A stretch of DNA of 32,227 bases from Gammaproteobacteria bacterium (lineage in GTDB: Bacteria; Pseudomonadota; Gammaproteobacteria; DSM-16500), in contig JABDDF010000004.1 in assembly GCA_013287745.1 (NCBI GenBank), forward strand, positions 1-32,227. The letters run 5' to 3'. Under the pieces are notes generated by a model. That model did not search any database and was not told the origin of the DNA. It saw nothing but the letters and a program-made list of their open reading frames with translations. Positions 8,002 to 17,186 of the stretch are shown piece by piece (within the stretch, counting starts at the first letter, position 1; every line of letters starts with the position of its first letter). Made by a program: the position numbers and the translations under genes.

Positions 8002-8955
8002 TTAAGGCCTCGCACTTGCCTTATTCAAACGATCTCTCACTGCATCCCAGGCCGCATCTTCCGGCACCGTTTCAATCACAATACACGCAAAATGTTGATG
8101 ATCCAAATCTCGCAAGGTTTGATAAAGCAGATGTGCATATGGCTCAACTTGCGCTGGCATTTGCACGCGATGAATATGCTCGTTCTCAACTGTCATCGCT
8201 GTGTGAGTCACTAATGCTAGTGGAAAATCTGCATTGCCGCGCAAAAAATCAGGCCATGCTGCCTTGCGAATTAAAATCGTGCGGGTCATTGGCGCATAAT
8301 GTAAATGATGCATGCCTGGCGCGCGTTGACTTGCCTCAGAACGGTAGCTAACAACTTGGCCTAATACTGCCGCAATCATTTCAGCGCTAATCATTCCTGG
8401 ACGCAAAATCACAGCTTCTTCGCCAGTCACATCGACAATCGTTGATTCCAGCCCAATTTGACAGGCGCCGCCATCCAAAATCAAATCGACTTTTGCACCT
8501 AATTCTTCTTCTACCGCAGCAGCTGTGGTTGGACTTAGATGGGTAAATTGATTAGCAGAAGGCGCGGCTATCCCCTTGCCAAAAGCTTCCAATAAAGCAC
8601 GCGCCACAGGATGCGCGGGAATACGTAAGCCTATAGAATCTTGACCGCCTGTCACACTCGCCAAGACATGCTCTTGTTTGGGTAAAATAAGGGTCAAGGG
8701 GCCTGGCCAGAAGGCTTGTGCCAAACGATAAGCCTCAGGTGAAACAACTCTAGCCCAGTCAAATAATTGCGCCTGTGAAGCCAGATGGACGATTAAGGGA
8801 TGATCTGCAGGACGCTGTTTCGTATCGAATATTTTTTGTACAGCTTGTGGCTGGCTGGCATCCGCCCCCAATCCATAAACAGTTTCTGTCGGAAATGCGA
8901 CCAAACCACCTTGATTGAGAATATGGACTGCTTTTTTAATGAGATCGACTTGCAT
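8002..8955 (-). CDS. tsaC: L-threonylcarbamoyladenylate synthase, Sua5 type
   Basis: This enzyme makes threonylcarbamoyl-AMP from threonine, bicarbonate and ATP, the first step of the t6A37 modification of ANN-decoding tRNAs. The 317-residue length fits the two-domain Sua5 form rather than the roughly 190-residue TsaC of E. coli. The YrdC domain (about 1-200) shows FPTETVYGLGADA, KQRPADHPLIVH, WPGPLTLI, GLRIPAHPVA and AAPSANQ. The linker APGMHHLHYAPMT (about 215-227) and a C-terminal Sua5 domain follow. No strong Shine-Dalgarno precedes ATG 8955, but the start matches the family N-terminus. It is divergent from scpA across a very short spacer and is followed by the hydrolase gene. Confidence 0.95.
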   Translation of the reverse strand: MQVDLIKKAVHILNQGGLVAFPTETVYGLGADASQPQAVQKIFDTKQRPADHPLIVHLASQAQLFDWARVVSPEAYRLAQAFWPGPLTLILPKQEHVLASVTGGQDSIGLRIPAHPVARALLEAFGKGIAAPSANQFTHLSPTTAAAVEEELGAKVDLILDGGACQIGLESTIVDVTGEEAVILRPGMISAEMIAAVLGQVVSYRSEASQRAPGMHHLHYAPMTRTILIRKAAWPDFLRGNADFPLALVTHTAMTVENEHIHRVQMPAQVEPYAHLLYQTLRDLDHQHFACIVIETVPEDAAWDAVRDRLNKASARP

Positions 8956-9032
8956 AAGGGCTGCATCTTATCATGAATAGTGGGCAAATAACCCCAAAAT
9001 GTGTACCATATCCTTTTGAGGAACTGCTATTG

Positions 9033-9848
9033 ATGACTGAATCTGCTGCATTAGAAATTATTCCTGAAACAGCCGCGCCTTTTGCCACCGTGAAAGGCCA
9101 AGCAGTCATTGATTTACCCAAGGATCTTTACATTCCGCCTGATGCCATGAAAGTTTTCTTGGCCGCCTTTGAAGGCCCGCTCGATTTTCTTTTGTATCTT
9201 ATTCGCAAACAAAATTTAGATATTTTGGATATTCCTATTGCCGAAGTCACCAAGCAATACATGGAATATATCGACTTAATGCGTGACTTATCACTAGAAC
9301 TCGCCGCTGAATACTTGGTGATGGCTGCCATTTTAGCGGAAATTAAATCACGCATGTTATTACCGCGCGTGAATGATACTGAAAATAATGAAGAAGATCC
9401 GCGCGCTGAATTAGTCAGACGTTTACAAGAATATGAACGCTTCAAACAAGCGGCAGAAGATTTAGAAAACTTACCGCGCACCGATAGAGATACCTTTCAG
9501 GTTGAAGCTGACAGTGATCACATTGATATTGTCAAACCCATGCCGCCTGTTGCTTTAAATGATTTAGTGCAAGCCTTGATGGAGGTATTAAAACGCGCTG
9601 AATTTAATAGCCGTCATCAAATTCAAATGAGTGCCTTGTCCGTGCGGGAAAAAATGACGCATATTCTCTCTGCTATTCAAGACAAAGAACATTTGCCCTT
9701 CACACAACTCTTTGATTTAAGAGAGGGCCGTTTGGGTATTGTCGTTACCTTTTTAGCGATGCTTGAATTATTAAAAGAAAGTTTAATTGAATTTATTCAA
9801 GCGGCAGCCTTTGCCCCTATTTATATAAAAACCAAGGGAGCCGCTTGA
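9033..9848 (+). CDS. scpA: Segregation and condensation protein A
   Basis: ScpA is the kleisin subunit that bridges SMC heads and, with ScpB, condenses and segregates the chromosome. The kleisin N-terminus is clear: FEGPLDFLLYLIRKQNLDI, then IAEVTKQYMEYIDL and AAEYLVMAAILAEIKSRMLLP. The C-terminal winged-helix region includes FTQLFDL and TFLAMLELLKE. I chose ATG 9033 (271 residues) because TTGAGGA at 9016-9022 lies about 11 nt upstream. The frame extends to an ATG at 8973 (291 residues) that would nearly abut the divergent tsaC start. The usual partner scpB does not follow; an unrelated coiled-coil gene begins one base after the stop. Confidence 0.93.
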   Translation: MTESAALEIIPETAAPFATVKGQAVIDLPKDLYIPPDAMKVFLAAFEGPLDFLLYLIRKQNLDILDIPIAEVTKQYMEYIDLMRDLSLELAAEYLVMAAILAEIKSRMLLPRVNDTENNEEDPRAELVRRLQEYERFKQAAEDLENLPRTDRDTFQVEADSDHIDIVKPMPPVALNDLVQALMEVLKRAEFNSRHQIQMSALSVREKMTHILSAIQDKEHLPFTQLFDLREGRLGIVVTFLAMLELLKESLIEFIQAAAFAPIYIKTKGAA

Positions 9849-9849
9849 A

Positions 9850-10509
9850 ATGGGAATGAATCGAGCGACACCAGAGATGAGTCAACTCGCAGCAATTAAA
9901 GGCGGCAGTACAGAAGAAATTTGGATGCAGCTTTATCGTATTAAAAATAAAGTGCCAGCTAGTATTCCTGATAGCAATCCTCATCTGCGCCGCTTGGTCG
10001 CCTTGGAAGAAAATGCAGCTAGTATGCGCAGGGATATCATCAATTACCCAAGTTATTTAGCTCATGGAACTGGTGTCATACAAACCGGATTGACACAGTT
10101 AGAGAAGGCTGTGATGGAGAGAGGTGATCAACAAGCCATGGGCATGCGACAAGAATACGTACGTCAATTTACCCAATTGCACAGTGAAGCAAATGAAAAA
10201 ATTGATCAGCGTGGCAAACTTTTACAAACGACTAGTGAATTTATCCGAGATAAAGATGCACAACACAAAGAAGTTCTTCAAGCTATCCTCGATCACAAAC
10301 CAGAAAAACAAATTGAAGCCATGATAGCTTCAATTGAAAAAAAGCAAGATAGCCTTATTAAGCAAGTTGATAACTTGAATCTGAATGAAGAAGCGCTGCA
10401 ACGCAAATTAGATGAATTACACGTTAAAACAGTGCATTCTGCCCAGGCCATTGCCGGCACTAGTTTGGAAATGCCCAAGTCTAGCAGTGATAAAGGTCTT
10501 AGACGTTAA
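9850..10509 (+). CDS. Hypothetical coiled-coil protein downstream of scpA
   Basis: The protein has 219 residues. AAGGGAG at 9834-9840 lies inside the end of scpA, 9 nt before ATG 9850 (a second Met is two codons on), so translation is probably coupled to scpA. I do not recognise the family. Residues about 65-200 are charged and heptad-rich (LEKAVMERGDQQAM, IASIEKKQDSLIKQVDNL, EEALQRKLDEL), predicting a long coiled coil. The ends are polar. It has no signal peptide or membrane segment. It sits where scpB often lies but shows none of the winged-helix signatures of ScpB. Its last 11 bp overlap the 3' end of murJ on the other strand. Confidence 0.75.
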   Translation: MGMNRATPEMSQLAAIKGGSTEEIWMQLYRIKNKVPASIPDSNPHLRRLVALEENAASMRRDIINYPSYLAHGTGVIQTGLTQLEKAVMERGDQQAMGMRQEYVRQFTQLHSEANEKIDQRGKLLQTTSEFIRDKDAQHKEVLQAILDHKPEKQIEAMIASIEKKQDSLIKQVDNLNLNEEALQRKLDELHVKTVHSAQAIAGTSLEMPKSSSDKGLRR

Positions 10510-12052
10510 CCGCTTCTTCCCGCATTAATAAATGATGTAAGCGAACACCAGAAAGCCATAGCATGAGAAGATAAATAGCCGCAGCTGAAATGAGCAAAAA
10601 TGCAAGATGACTAAGACGCCAAACAGCGCCATGCTCAATCCAAGTTTGAATATCACCGCTGCCAAACCAGAGCCATAGGCCAAGTAAAATATTTGAAATG
10701 AAAATGCGTGTTGCAAATAATTTCCAGCCAGCACGCGGCAAATAAAAACCACGTAAACGCAAATAATAATACAGGCAACTGGTATTGATAATGGCTGCTA
10801 AGGAAGTAGCGAGTGCAATGCCAGCATGGGCTAGAGGATAAATAAGCATGGCATTTAAGGCTGTATTTGCAATCATGGCAATCACGCCGATACGCACTGG
10901 TGTACGCATATCTTGTTTTGCATAAAAGCCCGCAGCCAATATTTTCACGAGCATGAAAGGAGCAATACCGATGGCAAAAGCGGTTAAACTTTGCCGCGCC
11001 ATGAGCACTGCATGGCCATCAAAGCGCCCATATTGAAATAAGCTGGATAATAAGGGCCCAGACATCACGGCCAAGGTGACACCTGCTGGCAAACCAACTA
11101 ACAAGACGGCGCGCAAAGCCCAATCCAAGGTCATTGAATAAGAAGTTGCTGACTGACTGGCATGATGACGTGACAAATGCGGCAAAATAACGGTTGAAAT
11201 GGCCACGCCAAATACGCCTAGAGGAAATTCCATTAAGCGATCAGAATAATAAAGCCAAGAAACACTGCCAACCACTAACAGCGAAGCAAAGACGCTATCG
11301 ACTAGCAAATTAATTTGTCCGACTGACACACCAAACAAGGCGGGTACCATTAATTTAAGAACGCGCTGCACACCAGGATCACGAAAACTAATGCGCGGGC
11401 GCGGCAGTAAATGTAAATGTTTTAAGAAGGGCCATTGAAAAATAAGTTGTACCACGCCTGCAATAAAGACACCCCAGGCGAGTCCAATGATAGGCTGGGC
11501 AAATCGCGGAGACAGCCAGCAAGCTGCGCTGATCATGACGATATTTAAAAAAACCGGGGTGAAGGCGGCGACCCAATAGCGGCTATAGGTATTTAAAATA
11601 GCGCCTGAAAAAGCGGTCAAAGAAATCAGAAAAAGATAGGGAAAGGTAATACGCAGCATAGTGACAGCTAAATCGAAACGCTGTCCCTGCGTTTCAAAGC
11701 CTGGGGCAAATATTCGCACAATCCAGGGTGCAGCGAGCACGCCTAGTACAGTAACGATGAATAATGAAATCGATAGGGTGCCAAACATGGCATCAATAAA
11801 ACGTTTCACTTCTTCCTGAGATTTTTTCTTTTGATATTCAGATAAAATGGGCACAAAAGCTTGAGAAAATGAACCTTCGGCAAATAAGCGGCGCATGAAA
11901 TTGGGGATACGAAAGGCCACGGAAAAAGCGTCAAATTGGGCGCCTGCACCAAAAATGGTCGCCGTTACCATGTCCCGCAAAAAACCGAATACGCGAGAAA
12001 TCATGGTCATGCTAATGACAACGGAGGTTGATTTGACGAGGGCTTTGCTCAT
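10499..12052 (-). CDS. murJ: Lipid II flippase MurJ
   Basis: MurJ (MviN) flips undecaprenyl-linked lipid II across the inner membrane for peptidoglycan synthesis. The 517 residues are hydrophobic throughout, consistent with 14 transmembrane helices of the MOP exporter fold. The family N-terminus is intact: SRVFGFLRDMVTATIFGAG, then FDAFSVAFRIPNFMRRLFAE and GSFSQAFVPILSEY. Further marks are YYSDRLMEFPLGVFGVAIST and LPHLSRHHA. The start ATG 12052 follows a weak AGGT. The gene is divergent from rpsT, with a perfect 36-bp-arm palindrome between them, and its 3' end overlaps the coiled-coil gene by 11 bp. Confidence 0.97.
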   Translation of the reverse strand: MSKALVKSTSVVISMTMISRVFGFLRDMVTATIFGAGAQFDAFSVAFRIPNFMRRLFAEGSFSQAFVPILSEYQKKKSQEEVKRFIDAMFGTLSISLFIVTVLGVLAAPWIVRIFAPGFETQGQRFDLAVTMLRITFPYLFLISLTAFSGAILNTYSRYWVAAFTPVFLNIVMISAACWLSPRFAQPIIGLAWGVFIAGVVQLIFQWPFLKHLHLLPRPRISFRDPGVQRVLKLMVPALFGVSVGQINLLVDSVFASLLVVGSVSWLYYSDRLMEFPLGVFGVAISTVILPHLSRHHASQSATSYSMTLDWALRAVLLVGLPAGVTLAVMSGPLLSSLFQYGRFDGHAVLMARQSLTAFAIGIAPFMLVKILAAGFYAKQDMRTPVRIGVIAMIANTALNAMLIYPLAHAGIALATSLAAIINTSCLYYYLRLRGFYLPRAGWKLFATRIFISNILLGLWLWFGSGDIQTWIEHGAVWRLSHLAFLLISAAAIYLLMLWLSGVRLHHLLMREEAVNV

Positions 12053-12109
12053 GGTGACTACCTAAAAATAAAGCCTTAAGTGTACTGGGATGTTAGGCGA
12101 GATTCTAGG

Positions 12110-12190
12110 TGTAGGGTGGATTAGGCGCTTTTTGCCGTAATCCACAAAAAAATGGTGGATTACGGCAAAAAGCGCCTAATCCACCCTACA
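12110..12190. repeat. Palindromic intergenic element, perfect 36-bp arms
   Basis: Arms 12110-12145 and 12155-12190 are exact reverse complements around a 9-nt A-rich loop. The outer end is TGTAGGGTGGATTAGGCGC and the inner part CTTTTTGCCGTAATCCAC. A second copy of the family lies at 15972-16091. It sits between the divergent murJ and rpsT genes, ending 9 bp before the rpsT -35 box. It resembles REP/MITE-like non-coding elements. Confidence 0.9.
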
Positions 12191-12199
12191 TTTTCCAAA

Positions 12200-12228
12200 T
12201 TGACACGCGAGTAAAAAGCGGGCATATT
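12200..12228 (+). promoter_or_regulatory. Sigma70-type promoter of rpsT
   Basis: TTGACA at 12200-12205 is a perfect -35 hexamer. After a 17-nt spacer, CATATT at 12223-12228 serves as the -10. The predicted start is near 12235, about 55 nt before the rpsT start codon. Confidence 0.75.
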
Positions 12229-12244
12229 ACGTTCTCATTTTCGC

Positions 12245-12264
12245 GCCCAAGTGGGCATTTTTTT
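12245..12264 (+). promoter_or_regulatory. Terminator-like hairpin in the rpsT leader
   Basis: GCCCA (12245-12249) pairs with TGGGC (12252-12256) and is followed by A and seven T. It begins about 10 nt after the predicted transcript start. It may be an attenuator or a 5' stabilising hairpin; its shortness keeps confidence low. Confidence 0.4.
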
Positions 12265-12289
12265 ATCATAAATTGATTGGAGAATAACC

Positions 12290-12565
12290 TTGGCTAATAC
12301 AAAGCAAGCAAAAAAACGCGTTCGCCAAGCTGAGAAACACAGGCAGCATAATGCTAGCATGCGTTCCATGCTTCGCACCTATATCAAAAAAGTCATCGCA
12401 GCGATTGCAACTGGCGACCAGCAAGCGGCTTTAACATCCTTGCAAGCAGCAACACCCGTGATTGATCGTATGGTCAATAAGGGCATTATTCATAAGAATA
12501 AGGCTGCTCGGCATAAAAGCAGATTGACGCAGCATATTAAGAAATTGGCTGAAAAAGCGGCGTAA
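12290..12565 (+). CDS. rpsT: 30S ribosomal protein S20
   Basis: S20 binds 16S rRNA early in 30S assembly. The product has 91 residues, with [20 protein letters not shown] at the N-terminus and [17 protein letters not shown] near the end, both diagnostic. The start is TTG at 12290, with GGAG at 12279-12282 spaced 7 nt; no ATG fits the conserved N-terminus. E. coli rpsT also uses UUG, where the weak codon takes part in autoregulation. The gene is monocistronic here, with its own promoter, and is followed by repeat DNA. Confidence 0.97.
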   Translation: MANTKQAKKRVRQAEKHRQHNASMRSMLRTYIKKVIAAIATGDQQAALTSLQAATPVIDRMVNKGIIHKNKAARHKSRLTQHIKKLAEKAA

Positions 12566-12579
12566 GTTCTAGTTATTGA

Positions 12580-12600
12580 AACCCTTCGAGACGACGCAAA
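12580..12600. repeat. Copy of the arm-end sequence of the 7144-7333 palindrome
   Basis: The stretch ACCCTTCGAGACGACGCAAA just after rpsT matches the outer end of the 7144-7333 element (ACCCATCGAGACGTCGCAAA) with two differences. It directly precedes the inverted repeat at 12605, suggesting a truncated or composite element. Confidence 0.5.
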
Positions 12601-12604
12601 CCTT

Positions 12605-12689
12605 TGTCATTCCCGCGTAGGCGGGAACCTATTTCTAATTTGCTGTAGGAGTAAATTCAAGATGGGTTCCCGCCTACGCGGGAATGACA
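12605..12689. repeat. Paired dRS3-like inverted repeats
   Basis: TGTCATTCCCGCGTAGGCGGGAACC (two-part unit, 12605-12629) recurs as an exact reverse complement at 12665-12689. Each copy is itself a small hairpin (TTCCCGC..GCGGGAA). The unit resembles the dRS3/NIME class of ATTCCC-N8-GGGAAT repeats known from Neisseria and found in many bacteria. The DNA from 12690 to 12816 adds another small hairpin (CGCAC/GTGCG near 12769-12784) and no gene that I can support. Confidence 0.75.
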
Positions 12690-12816
12690 GGCCAAAGCAA
12701 CGGCGGATGCCTGTGAAGAATATCCCACGTGATCTGTTACGGTTTTAGACAATTTCCTGGATGCCACCTCGCACAAAGAGCGTGCGGCTGGCATGACAGA
12801 GTCCTTGCAAATGGCG

Positions 12817-13032
12817 TTACATATTAGAGCGTGAACGTTTACCATCCATTTTTTGACGTAAAAATTTAATCTCACAGACATACAAGGTCTTATATTTTGT
12901 TTGGATAAGATAGTCGATTTGACAGCCCTGCCGCTTTAATGTGCCACGTTGAAAATAAGGATTATCACAAAGAATATCTTCTGATTTGATCCCCAATTTA
13001 TTACGAAAGTCATTTTTGCGTAAGTTAGGCAT
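12817..13032 (-). pseudogene. C-terminal fragment of an ATP-binding (DUF234-like) protein
   Basis: The 71-residue frame contains NPYFQRGTLKRQGCQIDYLI and TKYKTLYVCEIKF. These resemble the C-terminal PD-(D/E)XK-like domain (D..EIK) of AAA-type ATPases of the DUF234 family. The ATPase part is absent upstream, and the frame leaves the family pattern after EIKF, ending at TAA. It lies beside repeat DNA and has no clear ribosome binding site. I read it as a remnant; family assignment is from memory of the motif. Confidence 0.5.
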
Positions 13033-13117
13033 TTCACAGGAAAAAGAACATACAATGGCTTTTCACTAGACGTTCAAGTGCTATCGAACCTTGTTAACCC
13101 TCGCGCTTCCTCTAAAT

Positions 13118-14260
13118 TTATATTTTTTCAACCGGGAAGTAGTTTATTTCTGTACCGGTATCGGCATCAAGAATTTCTACATTTGACCAATTGTCACCAA
13201 AAATATGGCTCTCAGAAATTGTATAGATCTGTTTACCATCAGATGATACGTGCAGTTTGCTTGATCGATAAGGAACTTGAATTGTCTTGATAATACGATG
13301 GCTTATTGTATCCACCACAGTAACCTTAGATGACTCTGCTAATCTAACATAGGCAGTTCTACCATCGGGTGAAAGTAAAACTTCGTCAGGAGACCCGCCA
13401 ACATTAACTTGCTCCATAATTTTTTTAGTTTTAACGTCAATTATGTCAAGTACATCTTTATCTGGTTCAATAACGTATAATAATCCATGAGATGAATCGA
13501 TAGCCATTGACCAGATAGAAATCCTTGAGCTTAACGGTATAGCATTAAGTTGCAATTTTTTTGTATTCAGATCAAATATGGCAATTGAATTTGTGTGATC
13601 ATCTATCAGATAAACCTTATTAGTCAATTTATCCACAACGAGGTTAGCAAAACCAGAACGATAGACCTTATCTGGATCTGATCCTTTCGGTATTGCATCT
13701 GTTAATATATTTTTTTGTGTATCAACAATATGAATATATGTTTCATCATTGCCACCATAGTCAGCAAAATCTGCTGATATAGCTCTTAAACCATCGCCAC
13801 TTATATCAATACTACGATCAGAGCTTTTATTACCAGTTGATATCACAGCTGAAATTTCTTTATTAATTGCATCAACTTTTATAATTTCTGTGCTAGCAAC
13901 AATGTAAATCATTTTTCCCTTAGGTGATATGATCATACTAAATGGACCATAGGTGTTACTGTTTCCTGTAACATTCGGTAAGTTAATTTTTTTTGTTGTT
14001 CTGCCAGTCTTAGCATCAATCACATATAATGAGTTTTTTCCAGTATATGATCCTTCAATAGCATAAAATTCAGTACCATCGAGAGATGCAGTTAAGTAAT
14101 CTATCGAAGCAAATTGATTCGACTGATAAGTATTATTTTTTGCGGATCGTTTATCCAAATGAACAGTGGAGAAGGCTGCATTGATATTCATAGACATTAG
14201 GGACATAGTGGCTGTCGCTGTAAGTACGCATATAATCTTTTTATATTGTAATAAAAACAT
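13118..14260 (-). CDS. Secreted YVTN/YncE-like beta-propeller protein
   Basis: The protein has 380 residues; AGGAA precedes ATG 14260. An N-terminal hydrophobic segment (about 8-28, IICVLTATATMSLMSMNINA, ending in Ala) is a Sec signal peptide. The rest is a series of about 40-residue blade repeats with the pattern LYVIDxxTGRxxKKI, SPDGRTAYV, VTVVDTISHRIIKTI and SSDGKQIYTI, typical of YVTN-type seven-bladed propellers. Such proteins are periplasmic or surface-exposed, and their substrates are rarely known. A TATAAT on the minus strand (14298-14303) is a possible -10. The 169 bp upstream hold no other feature. It stands alone, with AT-rich base use. Confidence 0.85.
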   Translation of the reverse strand: MFLLQYKKIICVLTATATMSLMSMNINAAFSTVHLDKRSAKNNTYQSNQFASIDYLTASLDGTEFYAIEGSYTGKNSLYVIDAKTGRTTKKINLPNVTGNSNTYGPFSMIISPKGKMIYIVASTEIIKVDAINKEISAVISTGNKSSDRSIDISGDGLRAISADFADYGGNDETYIHIVDTQKNILTDAIPKGSDPDKVYRSGFANLVVDKLTNKVYLIDDHTNSIAIFDLNTKKLQLNAIPLSSRISIWSMAIDSSHGLLYVIEPDKDVLDIIDVKTKKIMEQVNVGGSPDEVLLSPDGRTAYVRLAESSKVTVVDTISHRIIKTIQVPYRSSKLHVSSDGKQIYTISESHIFGDNWSNVEILDADTGTEINYFPVEKI

Positions 14261-14429
14261 TTCCTAATTACCTTCTATATTTTCATCGTAATTAGTGATT
14301 ATAACTGCATAAATTTTTTTTAATATAGCATTGAAGCTATCATTATAATAACTAGAAACTATGGCTTATCGAAAAAAATACTGTTCTCGCTGATTTTCTG
14401 GGGGCTGGCAGGTCGTGAATACGCTTCCC

Positions 14430-15431
14430 CTATTTTGACTTTGATCCAAAACCAAAAATATGACTTACAGATGTAGATAAATCCTCTACAAAACGCCTGG
14501 TATCATTTTCAAATACTCGAAATTTGAAAGATAGGGTTTCACTCTCTCTCATAGCGATTTCTTCTTCTAAATGTTTAAGGGTCATCTCGGCTTCTGGAGG
14601 CACTTGCTTGTCTTGATGGAACTCGGCATGGTATTTAGCAAACGCTTTAAAACTTTCCCTCGCATCATCAATATCATAAGTAGCCAATAAGATGACTGCT
14701 TGGACGTAATAAAATTCTGCATGCATATACGTAGATATTTCATGATAGGGCTGTGCGGGAGCTGTGATTTTAGGAAATATTTGATTTAAAATAGACTGGC
14801 ATTTTTTATAGAGGCCAGCGTAATAATAAAATCGTACTTCATCATATAATAAATCGACTAATGAATGGGGGCCTAAAAAATCTTTGGTGTTTTTTCTAAG
14901 TAACTCAAAAACTTGTGCAATTTGATATTCAGTCGTCCCAGGTGTTTGAATGAGTTTATCCACATCAGCTGTATTAGTCGCTTTCAACTCCCAAGGTTTC
15001 TCCGCATTTTTCCTTCTCATAGAGCGGCTATCTTCGCATGGAATGAGTTGATAAAGCGGTTTACTTAAATTTAATTCATAATATTCACTTAAAAACTCAT
15101 TCAAATTTGAATGAAACAGACCAGACTGAATGCATAGCGTTTCGATGAGCGCTCTATCTGTTGTAGGTTCATTGACGGGAGGAAGAAGAGGGATGATCCG
15201 CCTGCTACTATCCTGGCCAAGACCCATACTATGATTTTTATAACAAATACTGACAGTATCATTATCATGAGGAATAATAATTAAGCTACCCTCGGGTATA
15301 TCTCGAGATAGGCCTGTAAAAAGGATAGTGCCTGAAGCATTTTTATAATCGCTTGGCAAAACGATGAGCTCATCAAATTGGGGAAATAATTTGCATTGAT
15401 ATATGTGCGTCGTCGTGGTTGTTGTTCGCAT
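14430..15431 (-). CDS. Hypothetical helical-repeat (TPR-like) protein
   Basis: The protein has 333 residues and is not recognised. The N-terminus carries a run of six Thr (MRTTTTTTHIY), then a mixed beta region to about residue 90. Residues about 160-290 look like paired helices with Tyr/Ala/Leu spacing (VRFYYYAGLYKKCQSILNQI, HAEFYYVQAVILLATYDIDD ARESFKAFAKY), suggestive of TPR-like repeats. A Glu-rich patch (HLEEEIAMRESE) lies near the C-terminus. No signal peptide or membrane span is visible. GAGTGA lies about 9 nt before ATG 15431. It follows the small secreted protein gene but is separated from it by a strong terminator, so it needs its own promoter. An effector role is possible but unproven. 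Confidence 0.75.
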   Translation of the reverse strand: MRTTTTTTHIYQCKLFPQFDELIVLPSDYKNASGTILFTGLSRDIPEGSLIIIPHDNDTVSICYKNHSMGLGQDSSRRIIPLLPPVNEPTTDRALIETLCIQSGLFHSNLNEFLSEYYELNLSKPLYQLIPCEDSRSMRRKNAEKPWELKATNTADVDKLIQTPGTTEYQIAQVFELLRKNTKDFLGPHSLVDLLYDEVRFYYYAGLYKKCQSILNQIFPKITAPAQPYHEISTYMHAEFYYVQAVILLATYDIDDARESFKAFAKYHAEFHQDKQVPPEAEMTLKHLEEEIAMRESETLSFKFRVFENDTRRFVEDLSTSVSHIFGFGSKSK

Positions 15432-15494
15432 GAAAATTCACTCAAAGGTATCAGGCTGGACATAGTGACATGTTATTTTATGATGTCAACTTAG

Positions 15495-15525
15495 AAAAAG
15501 AGAGGCTAGCTACTAGCCTCTCTTT
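15495..15525 (-). terminator. Intrinsic terminator after the small secreted protein gene
   Basis: A perfect 13-bp stem (15497-15509 with 15513-15525) and 3-nt loop lie 14 bp after the stop. On the minus strand the stem is followed by a run of five T. Confidence 0.85.
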
Positions 15526-15538
15526 GTTAAGATTTTCT

Positions 15539-15940
15539 TTAGGCTTTTACTCTTTCGCAGGTTTCATCTGAAGTTATTTTTCCATTTTTCGACGCCCATA
15601 AACCGACAATTTTATTTGCTGATTTAATTTCATAAATGCCGAAACCAACATCATTTGAATTATTATTAGACCAACCGATAATAGCCAATGAATTTTTCAT
15701 TTGATCGTAATGGATGCCAGTCCCTGTTCTTACCTCATCTGAGCCATCCATTTTCCAATTCACAAGAGAATAAATGTCACCCGTTTTTTTAATTTCACCA
15801 GAGACAGAAGCATTTTTATTTTGTGTTGAATCATACCAGGTACATTTCCAGTTACCCGTGATATCTGGCAGGGCAAATACACCAGAACAAAAGCTAAGCA
15901 GGACACCAGCAAACATCAATTTAGTTTTAAACAATTTCAT
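15539..15940 (-). CDS. Small secreted hypothetical protein
   Basis: I chose ATG 15940 (133 residues) because AAGGAG (complement of 15947-15952) lies 6 nt upstream; the frame extends eight codons further. MKLFKTKLMFAGVLLSFCSG then VFA-LP gives a Sec signal peptide with cleavage near residue 23. The mature part is about 110 residues of alternating beta pattern (ITGNWKCTWYD, SGEIKKTGDIYSL, KNSLAIIGWSNN, GFGIYEI, KIVGLWA), consistent with a small lipocalin-like barrel. Two Cys (in NWKCTW and DETCER) could form a disulfide. Function unknown. A palindromic element lies 31 bp upstream of the start, so it may carry or separate the promoter. Confidence 0.8.
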   Translation of the reverse strand: MKLFKTKLMFAGVLLSFCSGVFALPDITGNWKCTWYDSTQNKNASVSGEIKKTGDIYSLVNWKMDGSDEVRTGTGIHYDQMKNSLAIIGWSNNNSNDVGFGIYEIKSANKIVGLWASKNGKITSDETCERVKA

Positions 15941-15971
15941 TGAATACTCCTTGTAAGTTATCATTCCAAAA

Positions 15972-17166
<1,195 letters not shown>

Positions 17167-17186
17167 TTAAAATAATATAAAAATGA

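Noticed and set aside
12657-12881. A 74-residue minus-strand frame ending in HSRVGGNPS
   Set aside because: It is read through the dRS3-like repeat, and the ending is the usual translation of that repeat. It has no ribosome binding site and overlaps the ATPase fragment in another frame.
13078-13290. A 70-residue plus-strand frame
   Set aside because: It is mostly antisense to the beta-propeller gene and has no support of its own.
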